From the NCBI GenBank assembly GCA_003427395.1, contig BFEA01001053.1:200562-233245 (forward strand): a stretch of 32,684 bases of DNA, given 5' to 3'. The notes below the pieces were generated by a model. It was not told the origin of the DNA, made no database searches, and was given only the letters and a program-made list of their open reading frames with translations. Source of the DNA: Chara braunii (lineage: Eukaryota > Streptophyta > Charophyceae > Charales > Characeae). This document shows positions 10,462 to 20,175 of the stretch, piece after piece (positions within the stretch are counted from its first letter, which is position 1; each line of letters opens with the position of its first letter). A program made the position numbers and the translations under genes.

Positions 10462-10975
10462 GCAAGGTGCACCGTCAAGATCGAGATCTTGACGGCCAAA
10501 TATTGGCACCACTAGTGCAAGCACTAGCGATAGCAAATGGGAAGGCCGAAAAAAAAAGAAAAAGTAAAGAAACTTGAAGTGGGAGGCATGGGAGCAATCC
10601 GAAAAATCTTGGATCAACCTCCCTCAAGAAAATGGAGGCAAAAGAGGCCCCATGTAAAAAATAGGCCCCCGGGATAAAATCGGAGTTGGAGGGGTCACTA
10701 TGGGAGGGAAATAGAAGTAAAGGGAAGCTCCCTTGGGCATGAGAAAGCCATTATTGCAGTCCGAGATATAACGAACTGCACCTTGGGCATAGGAGGGGCC
10801 AAAACTAAGAGGAAGGGGCTAGAAAAGGGTCTTAACGACCACTTGACACTTGACATGCTAGAAAAAAGAGAGAAAAGAAAAGAAAATATGGGAGAATAAG
10901 ACAAAAAGAGTGAGAGGGAGTGAGTGAGTTGGCCGTCAGTAGGGACTGCCACAAGTAGGGACTGGCAGGTCCCTA
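10462..10975 (+). repeat. Long direct repeat, copy 1
   Basis: This segment starts with hairpin 1 and ends with AGTAGGGACTGGCAGGTCCC. The same order (hairpin, CACTAGTG phrase, CACTTGNCA phrase, A/G-rich tract, GGCAGGTCCC) recurs about 1450 bp downstream. Confidence 0.6.
10472..10495. repeat. Perfect inverted repeat, hairpin 1
   Basis: Arms CCGTCAAGATC and GATCTTGACGG (11 bp, perfect) around a 2-base centre. Followed by the phrase GGCACCACTAGTGCAAGCAC. Related hairpins occur at 11618 and 11914. Confidence 0.9.
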
Positions 10976-11159
10976 CTGTCTAAGAAAGGAGGAAAAAGAA
11001 AAGAAAAAAAAAGAAAAAAAGAAAAGAAAAAAGACAAAGACCTTAACGGTAAAAAACGGTCACTTGGGGAGATACATCCATGACCAGATTCATTCTGGAA
11101 TATGGCGGTTGCAATAGACTTTAATTTTCTTTAAATTTGCAGAGAAAAATCAGAGAAAA

Positions 11160-11535
11160 TCAAGGCCCCATGCAACCGAAATAAAACGGATTACATGGGG
11201 AAGGAGAAACACATGTTCTAGGTGCATCCGGAGCCAAAATCAAGTCCGGATGCACTTGGGAGTTGACCGTTTCTTTTTCTTTCAAGTAAGGGCTAGTTGT
11301 GGGGCATTGGGGCTAGGGAATTGACCCCCATTGCAGTCCGAGTTAAAACGGACTGCATGGGAAGGGAAAACACTTGTTCTTGGTGCATCCGGAGTCAATA
11401 TTGAGCCCGGATGTACTTAGAAATTTAACGCTTCATTTTCTTTTAGCATGGGGCAAATTGTGGGGCTGCGGAACTAGGAAAATGGCCATAACCGCAGCCC
11501 GAGAAATAACAAACTACATAGGGGTGCCTAGGTTA
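11160..11535 (+). repeat. 162-bp tandem repeat (about 2.3 units)
   Basis: The anchor AAAACGGAYTRCATGGG occurs at 11183 and 11345, and a decayed version (AACAAACTACATAGGG) at about 11508. Shared features are CTTGTTCTNGGTGCATCCGGAG and CCCGGATG; CATCCGGA and TCCGGATG could also pair within a unit. A fourth dispersed relative (TGCAGTCCGAGATATAACG) lies near 10755. Confidence 0.7.
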
Positions 11536-11617
11536 AGGAAAAATGAGCCACGGCAAGCTCGAAAATACTAGAAAGAAGCAATTTCAAAATGGGGCAAATA
11601 AAGACGGTAAACGGCAA

Positions 11618-11638
11618 CCGTGAGATGAGATCTCACGG
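11618..11638. repeat. Perfect inverted repeat, hairpin 2
   Basis: Arms CCGTGAGAT and ATCTCACGG (9 bp, perfect) around GAG. It sits in the same context as hairpin 1 (followed by AAATTGGCAC) but with different arm bases that still pair. Confidence 0.85.
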
Positions 11639-11904
11639 CCTAGAAAAATTGGCACACACGTGGCACCTAAGGAGAGATGTTGGGGCCACCAAGGGCAAGG
11701 GGGTCCAAAAATAAAAATGGGACACCGTCCGGGATGTTGTCGGGGACCAAGTGGGTCCAAATAACAAAAGTCGAAAAAAAAAACGGGACACACGCCGACG
11801 GGACCGCCGACGGGACAAGAAAACGGAACTAGTGCGGAGGGAAAGTGGCGGGGACTTGAGGTGTCCCAAGTGAACCATGAGCAAACACAAGGAATGATTG
11901 TACA

Positions 11905-12436
11905 AGCAAACGGCACCGTCGAGATCAAGGATCTAGACGGTGGGAAATATTAGCACCACTAGTGCTAACACTAGTAGGGGCAAGTGGGAGAATCATGGGG
12001 AGAAAGGAAAGTAAAACAATGATGTTGGGAGGGCTGCCCAACAGTCCGAAATATCTCGAACTAGCTAGGCATGAGAAAATAAAGCCTCAAGAGGCTCAAC
12101 ATGAGAAAAAGGCTGTCCTTAGAAAATCGGAGCAAAGGGGGCTCAAAATTGGACAAACGGAGGCAAAATGGAGTCCTCTAGGAGCATGGGGGTGCCATTG
12201 TTGAAATCCGAGATATAACGGTCAAGTACTAGTTATGAACATGGCCTTAAATGAGGTCCCAAGGCCTAGAAAGAGGGTGCACAGCAGTTTGACACTTGTC
12301 ACAACTTAAAGAAAAGAAAAAGAAAAAAAAAATGAGAGAAAAGAGAGGGAGAATGAGACAAAAAGGGAGAAAAGACTGGAGGAGAGTGAGCCAACCTATT
12401 GGGACCTGCACAGTAGGGACTGGCAGGTCCCAACTG
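11905..12436 (+). repeat. Long direct repeat, copy 2
   Basis: Diverged second copy of 10462-10975. Matching landmarks are offset by about 1446 bp at the hairpin and 1458 bp at the GGCAGGTCCC phrase, so small indels have accumulated. Confidence 0.6.
11914..11942. repeat. Near-perfect inverted repeat, hairpin 3
   Basis: Arms CACCGTCGAGATC and GATCTAGACGGTG (13 bp, one mismatch) around AAG, followed by TTAGCACCACTAGTGCTAAC. Third member of the hairpin family. Confidence 0.85.
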
Positions 12437-13175
12437 TAACCTCATCCCTCCTAGAATGAGGGAAGGCAATCCGAATTGCAGAGATATGGCCCTTGGGGTC
12501 ATATCTCAATAAAATTTGAATTAAAAAGAAGGAAATGAGAGAAAATGCAAAGGAGAAATAACCGGTTTTCTTTTGGACCATGGATCTGAGATCATATCTC
12601 ATGATGGAGAGAAACTAACTATTTTATGTGGGCCAGCTCAAAACGATTAACTCCGGAATGAGGTGGCAGCCCAAAATGGAAAGAAACAAAAGAGGGAAAA
12701 AGACAAAATTGTGCATTTGGCCCAAAAAGAAAGCCCGATGCACAAAAAAATGGAATTTTGCCTTGGGGGTACCTCGGTTCACCCCAAGGCACATGGGGAG
12801 GCTCATGGGCTGGCCGGACTGCTGGTTTCAGCCTACATAAGTTGGGAATTCACTCCGCCACTTTCACAATTGCATGAGGAGAGCCTATGTTGCCCAAGTG
12901 AGCTCATAGGAGCACTCTTTCACTTGGAGAGAGGAGAGGGGAGCCCATGCCAGTATAGGAGCTTGGTGGAGGCCATGAGCAAGGGGGAGGAGCTCTAGAG
13001 ACTAGTGGTAGTGAGGCTGGCCCTAGGGAGGTGATCCGCCATAGCCCCTTGGGTGTGAGAAAGACAGAAAGGCTAGAGGGAGTTTCATTTACCCTCCTAG
13101 AGGGGAGGACTCCATAGCTATGGTGATTGGAGCTTGAGGTAACCTGGGAGGAAGTAAGACAGGAAGGAGAGAGGC

Positions 13176-13244
13176 ATGAAGAAGAAGAAGGTCATAGCCA
13201 ATAAGGTGTTTTGTGCAAAGAGGAAGAAGCCTCATCAAGATTGA
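13176..13244 (+). CDS. Small ORF (22 codons) before splice-donor-like site
   Basis: ATG-initiated, 22 residues, very basic (begins MKKKKVIANKVFCAKRKK) and ends in TGA. It lies 26 bases before CAAG followed by GTGAGT at 13270/13271, a good plant donor. It could be an upstream ORF in a leader exon. Basic composition partly reflects the A/G-rich DNA, so it may be chance. Confidence 0.2.
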   Translation: MKKKKVIANKVFCAKRKKPHQD

Positions 13245-13270
13245 GACTCCATCTCCAACAGGTTAACAAG

Positions 13271-13276
13271 GTGAGT
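13271..13276 (+). promoter_or_regulatory. Splice donor-like site
   Basis: AACAAG followed by GTGAGT matches the plant 5' splice consensus. It sits exactly where purine-rich sequence switches to the pyrimidine-rich repeat block. A matching branch point and acceptor lie at 16536-16571. Confidence 0.35.
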
Positions 13277-13290
13277 GGAAGGAAGCGGAA

Positions 13291-13472
13291 ACTTCTTCTT
13301 CTTCTTCTCTTTCCTTTTCTTCTTCTTCCCCTCCTTCTTCTTCTTCTTCTTCTTCTTCTTCTTCTTCTTCTTCTTCTTCCCCTACTCTTCTTCTTCTTCT
13401 TCTTCTTCTTCTTCTTCTTCTTCTTCTTCTTCATCTTCTTCTTCTTCTTCCCCTTCTTCATCTTCTTCTTCC
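13291..13472. repeat. (TTC)n microsatellite, interrupted
   Basis: About 180 bp of CTT/TTC repeats with interruptions (CCCC, CATC). Apparent poly-Lys/Arg (minus) and poly-Ser/Phe/Leu (plus) frames here are repeat translation. Confidence 0.95.
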
Positions 13473-13500
13473 TATTTGGACTACTCAAACTCTTGATTTT

Positions 13501-14870
13501 TACTCATCCCCTAGTAGATAGTGCTTCGATTCTTCTATGGATGATCTCATGTTCAATTCTTGTGATTTGGGTTACTTCAAGTCTTGCATTTCACTCACAC
13601 ACTAGTAGAAGATGTTCCGATTCTTTCATGAATGATCCCATGCTCATTACTTGTGATTTGGACTAGTGTAGATCTTGTTTTTCACTCACATGCTAGTAGG
13701 AGATGCTCCGATGCTTTCATGGCCTCATGCTCATTACTTATGATTTGGACTAGTGTAGATCTTGCATTTCACTCACATGCTAGTCCGAGATGCTCCAATT
13801 CTTTCATCGATGATCTCTTGCTCAAATCTTGTGATATAGCCTAGTGTAACTCTTGCATTTCACTCACACACTAGTAGGAGATGTTCTGATTCTTTCATGA
13901 ATGATCTTTTGCTCACTACTTGTGATTTGTATTAGTGTAGACTTTGTTTTTTACTCACATGCTATTAGGAGATCCTCCGATTCTTCCATGGATGATCTCT
14001 TGCTCAAATCTTGTGATATAGCCTAGTGTAACTCTTGCATTTCACTCACACACTAGTAGCAGATGTTCTGATTCCTTCATAAATGATCTCTTGCTCATTA
14101 CTTGTGATTTGGACTAATGTAGACTTTGCTTTTCACTCACATGCTAGTAGGAGATGCTCCGACTCTTTCATAGATGATCCCATGCTCATTACTTGTGATT
14201 TGGACAAGTGTAGATCTTGCTTTTTACTCACATGCTAGTAGGAGATCCTCCGATTCTTCCATGGATGATCTCTTGCTCAAGTCTTGTGATATAGCCTAGT
14301 GTAACTCTTGCATTTCACTCACACACTAGTAGGAGATGTTTCGCTTCTTTCATGAATGATCTCTTGCTCATTACTTGTGATTTGGACTAGTGTAGGTCTT
14401 GCTTTTCACTCACATGCTAGTAGGAGATGCTCCGATTCTCCTATGGATGATCTCTTGCTCAAATCTTGTGATATGGCCTGGTGTAACTCTTGCATTTCAC
14501 TCACACACTAGTAAGAGATGTTTCGATTCTTTTATGGATAATCTCATGTTCAATTCTTGTAATTTCGGCCACCTCGACTCTTGCCTTTCACTCACACACT
14601 AGTAGGAGATGCTCCGGTTCTTCTATGGATGATCTCATGATTAATCCCTGTGATTTGGGCTACTTCAACTCTTGCTTTTCGCTCCCATGCTAGTAGGTGA
14701 TGCTCCGATTCTTCAATGGATAATCTTCATGCTCAATACTTGTGGTTTGGTCTAATGTAGGCCTGGATTTTCACCTATATGCTAGTAGGAAATGCTCCGA
14801 TTTTTCATAAGTGATTTCGTGCTCAAGACTTGTGTTTTGGGACTAATCTCGCTTGTGTTTTTCCACTCAC
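13501..14870 (+). repeat. 91-bp minisatellite, array 1 (15 units)
   Basis: Fifteen tandem units, spaced 91 bp with rare 87 or 92-bp steps, anchored on CACTCAC at 13592, 13683, 13770, 13861 and onward. Each unit holds CTAGTAGGAGATGCTCCGAT and GATCTCTTGCTC. Two subtypes differ at ACACTAG versus ATGCTAG and GATATAGCC versus GATTTGGAC. Subtypes follow the order B A A B A, B A A B A, B B A A, which shows multi-unit duplication. Confidence 0.95.
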
Positions 14871-15060
14871 ATGGTAGATGATGACATTCTGTTTCAAATG
14901 TGGTTGCATACATGAGCCATGGACATATGTTTGAGCAAGTCTCACTCACATACATGGCTCAACTCTCACATGATGGCAGTCTATTCCAAGCTTGGTCGCA
15001 TTCATGAACCATGGGCATGTGTTTAAGCAAGTCTCGCTCACATACATGGCTTAACACTCA
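14871..15060 (+). repeat. 91-bp minisatellite, family 2 (2 units)
   Basis: Two units 91 bp apart, sharing CATGRGCAAGTCTCRCTCAC-like text: GAGCCATGGACATATGTTTG near 14914 and GAACCATGGGCATGTGTTTA near 15005. It directly links array 1 to array 3 and starts each unit with GATG, as the other two families do. Confidence 0.8.
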
Positions 15061-15066
15061 CACGAT

Positions 15067-16195
15067 GATGTCCCGGTTCATACTTAGGTGATCCTTCCTC
15101 CATGTGTATGTGTCCTTCACTAGTTCAAGCTTCTCATTGTCAAGTTTGTGTATGTTGTGATGTTCCGGTTCATACTTAGTTGTTCTCTCCTCCATGTGCA
15201 AGTGTCCTTCACTAGTTCAAGCTTCTCATTGCCAAGTTCATGTATGTTGTGATGTTCCGGTTTAGTTGACCTTTCCTCCATGTGCATTTGTCCTTCACTA
15301 GTCCAAGCTTCTCATTGTCAAATTCATGTATGTTGTGACATTCCGGCTCATACTTAGTTGATCTTTCCTTCATGTGCATGTGTTCTTCACTAGTTCAAGC
15401 CTCTCATTGTCAAATTCGTGTATCTAGTGATGTTCCGGTTCATACTTAGTTGACCTTTCCTCCATGTGCATTTGTCCTTCACTAGTCCAAGTTTCTCATT
15501 GTCAAATTCATGTATATTGTGATGTTCCGGTTCTTGCTCGGTTGATCTTTCCTCCATGTGCATGTGACCTTCACTAGTCCAAGCTTCTCATTGTCAAGTT
15601 CGTGTATGTTGTGATGTTCCGGCTCATACTTAGTTGATCTTTCCTCCATGTGCATGTGTCCTTCCCTAGTTCAAAATTCTCATTGTCAAGTTCATATGTG
15701 TTGTGATGTTCCGATCCATACTTAGTTGATCTCTCCTCCATGTGCAAGTGTCTCTCACTAGTTCAAGTTTCTCATTGTCAAGTACATGTATGTTGTGATG
15801 TTCCGGTTCATACTTAGTTGATCTGTCCTCTGGGTGCATGTGCCTCTTCACTAGTTCAATTTTCCCATTATCAAGTGCATGTGTGTTGTAGTGTTTCGGT
15901 TCACACTTAATTGATCTCTCCGCCATGTGTATGTGTTTTGTTCACTAGTTCAACCTTCATATTGTTAAATTCATATGTATTGTAGTGTTCCGGTTCACAC
16001 TTAGTTGATCTCTCCTCCATGTGTATCTGCCTTTCACTAGTTCAATCTTCACATTGTTAGGTTCATGTATGTTGTAGTGTTCCAGTCATACTTAGTTGCT
16101 CCTTCCTACATGTGCATGTGCCTTTCAATCTCTCATTGTCAAATTCATGTGTATTGTGGTATTCCAGTTCATGCTTAGTTGATCCTTCACTATGG
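15067..16195 (+). repeat. 92-bp minisatellite, array 3 (about 12 units)
   Basis: Units begin GATGTTCCGGTTCATACTTA and contain TTGATCTYTCCTCCATGTGC and CACTAGTTCAAGCTTCTCAT. Starts at 15067, 15159, 15251, 15337, 15429, 15521, 15613, 15705, 15797 and onward, mostly 92 bp apart with one 86 and one 83-bp step. Units become more diverged toward the right end. Confidence 0.95.
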
Positions 16196-16253
16196 GATGG
16201 GTGACCGACATTTGGCTGCTACTACGGGGAGATGATTTGATTAGGGATATAAG

Positions 16254-16254
<1 letters not shown>

Positions 16255-16348
<94 letters not shown>

Positions 16349-16373
16349 NNNNNNNNNNNNNNNNNNNNNNNNN

Positions 16374-16459
<86 letters not shown>
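16255..16459. repeat. (CT)n microsatellite
   Basis: Long CT tract interrupted by an assembly gap. True length is unknown. Arg-Glu or Ser-Leu frames across it are not genes. Confidence 0.97.
16349..16373. other. Assembly gap (25 N)
   Basis: Twenty-five undefined bases inside the CT tract. The size is probably a placeholder, and sequence on the two sides may be joined incorrectly. Confidence 0.95.
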
Positions 16460-16462
<3 letters not shown>

Positions 16463-16535
16463 CCTCTCTCCCACTCTTTCTCTCTCTCTCCCTCTTCACC
16501 TTGCCTCCTCTCTCGCTTCCCCTCACTTGGCATAT

Positions 16536-16571
16536 TACTAACCCTTCTCCCCTCACTTGTTACATTGTAAG
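16536..16571 (+). promoter_or_regulatory. Branch point and splice acceptor-like site
   Basis: TACTAAC at 16536-16542 is a perfect branch-point consensus. It is followed by a pyrimidine-rich stretch, and the first AG after it is at 16570-16571, 29 bases from the branch A. Beyond it the sequence returns to purine-rich. This pairs naturally with the donor-like site at 13271. Confidence 0.35.
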
Positions 16572-19469
16572 GGTGCGAACGGTAAACGAGATCAGACCTC
16601 ACTTGGTGGAGAAAGAGGGCAAGGGGAGGGTAGCCCGTCCCTTGTGCCACCAAGAAGGCAAAGGAAATGACGTTTGAAAAGAGTGGGAAAAGAGGCGGAA
16701 TCCGGAAGAAAGTATAAGTTGAAGCGAGGTCAGTTTGACTCAACCATTTCCCCGACTGCATGACTATGAGAAAAGGATGGACTAATTGAGCAAAGAAAGG
16801 GAACAAAGAGCAACCAAACAGCATGGAAAGATAGGCATGTGGGAAGGGCTATGTGTTGACCCCCAACGGGGGATTGCATGGATCTTTGTTTGTGTGGGAT
16901 TGTGCAAGTAAGTGAGGGTTGAGGATGCCTTGAGCGGGATAGGGCTGGGAGGAACCGGGCATCAAAGGGAAAAGGGAAGAAGGGCAAAGGGGCTACGGGA
17001 CCCTTAGCATAAAGCCAACCCATGAAAATGATCTTTGCGCTTGAGACTTGGAGTGTAAATGAAAAAATGAAGTGTCATCTTGCCAAGGGAAATGTGAGGT
17101 TGTGTGTGCATACATGTAAAGGCCCCGAAAAGACTAAGGGGCCTGCGTCAATAGGGTTGAAGGGGATGTATGAGATCCGATGGGTGAGTAGAGGCGAGGG
17201 GGGAGTAGGGCGTTGCTGCACCCCGATGACGCCGTAGGAACACAATGCTTAGGGAAATAGTGCGCGGCCTAAGGATGACGCTTAGCCTGCGCACAAGAGA
17301 AGAGAGACCTTCAAGGAACCCTTGGACTGCTTGCGTATTGGAAAAAGCAATTGTCTGAGAACACAAGCAAGAATCGAAAAAAAATCAGCGTTGCGGAATG
17401 ACCAAGCGAGACTACCACCCGGCGTGAGGGCTGAGATACATCCCCAATGTCAAAGCTCTCTCTCGTGATGACCCACCCCCATCCATCTCAAAGCACCAGG
17501 TGGGGGTGACCCTAGGACGAACGGCCCGCGCCCTGAGCATGAGCGTGGGCGGGCCGAGCCAACTGGGACCCGCAGTGGGGTCGACTAAGGCTCGAAAGTC
17601 TACCGGGGTTTGGCCCTACAAAAATGGTGGAGGTGACGAGCAAACTGACCCTTGCGATTCCGAAGGGGACGTCCGATGCATGGACGTGTACACAACTAAA
17701 GGCAAGGAAATTGGACTTGTGTTTGCTCTTTCCCTTGTGAGAATCAGATTTGAGAGTGGTTGGGCGCATGGTGTGGCCAGGCCTGGAGGTATAACATGTA
17801 TGCTTTGCACTTGATTAGCCATCCCCCTTGGGAAATGGCTCTAGCCCTCCTTCGTTCGGTGCTGGTGTTCGCCAGTCCGGGGAAGCCTTGGGCAAGTCGC
17901 AGGTCGACCCTTCCTCTTCGTGCGAAAGAAGGGCTCCGGTTACCTGGCAGGCGGTTGGTGCTTCGGTTTCGGCCGGGTCCAATGAAAATTCCGCGGCGGA
18001 GTGATCCGACTGACTGGGTGCCCCTCTCTCTCCTTCTTTGAGCCCAGCGGGCTCATGCACTTTGCACTTTGAAATGCTTGAAGGAACCAGCATGAACACA
18101 ACGGGCCATCAAGAAGAAACAATCTCACCCTCTGAAAGGACAGACAAGTGAATAAAAAGGAAATGAAGGGAGTTGCTAGACTCCAAGGAAAACTAGCTCA
18201 CCCTTGAAGATTCTCACGAGAAGGAACCAACCACTGTGTATGAAAGTAGGCGGAGTGACACTTACTTGTCCCGAGAGAAAATTGCGAGCTACGGGTAGGA
18301 AGCGCTGGGTGCACCAAGGGAAAGACACGTGCACTCTATGTGTCCTACTTGGGACTTGTGTTTGTATGATGGGATTTTAGCGTACTGCCTTTCGGAAGGA
18401 AGGGATAGGTCTGCACCGGTCGGTGCTGGTTGTGAAACGTCGCTCTCTTTTGAGGTTGTCGGGTGTTCGTATGTGGAGGTCAATCCACCGAGTTGTCGGA
18501 CGGGAGTTTGTAACGCCGGTTGATTAGTAGCATTCTCGTCCGGGCGGTCACGAGCTTGGCTCGATGATCTTGCCCGGGCGGGGTGCGAAACGTCTCCTCA
18601 GGCGGGGCTTAGCCTGTTGGCTGGCGGGGGGAGTACCACTGCATACGGGCAAGGAAGGAACCTCGGAGACGATTAGTAGTTTCTCGTAACACGGTTTGGG
18701 AAAGGTTGATTCTTGTCAGACCGATGGAAGTGAATGCCCTAATGACTGACTATTGCTCCTAACGGGGTGCGCATGGGTAATTCCCGGTATCAACGAGGGT
18801 ATGCAAGAGCGGCAAAACGGGATGGGGTATTTTGGGCAAATGAAGAGGGGTAACACCCTGTGCCTGAGCCTGGGTACCGCGCTCGTGATGGTTGAGCTGC
18901 GCTTGAGGTATGGGATAAAACTCTACCGATAGTACCAGCGGAGAGACCATATTGTGAAAATGCCGGTGAGGAGATGATTGGCCCGCATGTGAGACTGCCT
19001 GATTTTTTTTGTGTGTTTCCCCTCTGTAAAGATTGATTGAGCTTGGATTGTTGGACGGGCATAATTCTAAGTCTATTCCCTCCTTCCCAGCTAAGTCTAC
19101 ACGAGTGAGAGATAATCAGAAGGAAGAAGGATAGAGGTCAGTTGGAATGGAACCAAGAGAAAGAATGTGGGGAAATGGATGGCCGGCCGAGGGTATTATG
19201 GGAAGGTGGTACTTAGGAATGGGGAGGTATACTAGGGAGACCTTGATGAGGGGTCTGAAATAATTCTCATCCAGGACAAGGGTTGACCTAACCAAAAGGG
19301 ACCGTTTGGTACTGTCTTATGAAAATAGGGGTCGGGTGCTGGAAACAAGATGGTGCGGTGGTTGTCTTCCCCGATCTATACCAGCAGTCCGGAAATGCCA
19401 GTAGATGTAAGGGATGGGGTATCGGTCGTCCTCTCGGAAGATGGGACGTGGACAAATCTTGAGCCAGCA
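16572..19469. other. 2.9 kb without recognised gene
   Basis: Read on both strands, no protein motif, RNA gene or tandem array stands out. Open frames are under 105 codons and overlap antisense frames of similar length. If the repeat block upstream is an intron, this would be leader of the retroelement that follows. GC-rich text near 18536-18630 repeats CCGGGCGG at short intervals. Confidence 0.35.
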
Positions 19470-19586
19470 TATCAAACTGTAATGCTGGAAGGGGAGAACG
19501 CGTGCCTTTGGATATAAATAGTATGGGCTAATGTCAGCTTGACGAGGTTGTCGCCGAGTTTAATGGACTTGGAGTTCTGAGGGACA

Positions 19587-20162
19587 GTGGAAGCCCGGGG
19601 GTGGGTCTACTTGTCACAAGACAGGGAGAATGTTATGGTCATAGATTTGGCACTCGGGAATACGCCAGACGAATTGTTTAGGAAGGTAGAAGCGGAGGTT
19701 GTATGGGCTGCGTGTCAGCGGAGGGAAATGGAAATAGAAAGGGTAGATATGCGGGTGGAACTTGGGGATAGGGGAAGCGTGAGGCGACCCGTCAGAACCA
19801 TGCGATGCATGCTGCCTCCCTTTCTAGTGGATGCGGTCTTCGGACCCCGGAGCAGGCTAGTACGGATATGCCAGTCCATGACGACCCTCAGACTATACCA
19901 ATGCGCTAGGCAAGACTTCTTTCGGTTGTCGGTAAAAATGGGGTCGTTTGAGGGGAATTGGGCGGAGGAGCTGGCTGAGATGTTAAACTGCCTTAGCGTG
20001 GACAATGTTTTTGTCCCTAGCTCCGTGCATTGGGGGATAGTCTACAGAAATATGGCGGTAGGGGAGATATTCCTGGAAGGGGTGAGGGAGTTGTTCTACA
20101 ACGAAGAGGATGACTTCAGTGATGAGGACGAAGATGAGGAGATAGAGGACTGGGACTTCTAA
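19587..20162 (+). CDS. Unknown family, copy A (191 codons, probably 5'-truncated)
   Basis: Not recognised. Paralogous to copies B and C just downstream. Shared motifs are MRCMLPPFLVDAVFG (residues 72-86 here) and FFRLSVKMGSFEG (111-123), followed by a conserved tail around IFLEGVRELF (161-170). Copy A alone ends in a very acidic tail (residues about 173-191, DDFSDEDEDEE). The first codon of the open stretch is GTG. Similarity to B and C continues upstream in the same frame through a TGA at 19578 and a TAA near 19516, back to about 19476 (TVMLEGENACLW), so the original gene was longer (about 230-250 codons). No signal peptide or membrane segment. Function unknown; a structural or accessory protein of the retroelement is possible. 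Confidence 0.55.
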   Translation: MEARGWVYLSQDRENVMVIDLALGNTPDELFRKVEAEVVWAACQRREMEIERVDMRVELGDRGSVRRPVRTMRCMLPPFLVDAVFGPRSRLVRICQSMTTLRLYQCARQDFFRLSVKMGSFEGNWAEELAEMLNCLSVDNVFVPSSVHWGIVYRNMAVGEIFLEGVRELFYNEEDDFSDEDEDEEIEDWDF

Positions 20163-20175
20163 GGAGGGAGACCGA

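Larger units (their letters stand above)
9651..13270 (+). other. Purine-rich repeat domain without coding capacity
   Basis: About 3.6 kb in which the plus strand is strongly A/G-rich. No frame shows recognisable protein motifs; the longer minus-strand frames near 9555-10126 and 11584-11928 are Ser/Pro/Phe-rich by-products of the skew. The stretch is built of nested repeats listed separately. It resembles the long leader or LTR of a large plant retroelement, possibly the element at 19.5-30.2 kb, but neither LTR ends nor a primer site were found. Confidence 0.4.

Noticed and set aside
10505-11980. CACTAGTG phrases as ends of a CACTA DNA transposon
   Set aside because: No inverted terminal pair at element scale, no transposase and no 3-bp target duplication seen.
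13192-13666. Poly-Lys/Arg (minus) and poly-Phe/Leu/Ser (plus) frames
   Set aside because: Direct translation of the TTC microsatellite.
16125-16824. Arg-Glu and Ser-Leu repeat frames up to 200 codons
   Set aside because: Translation of the CT tract through an assembly gap, not a gene.
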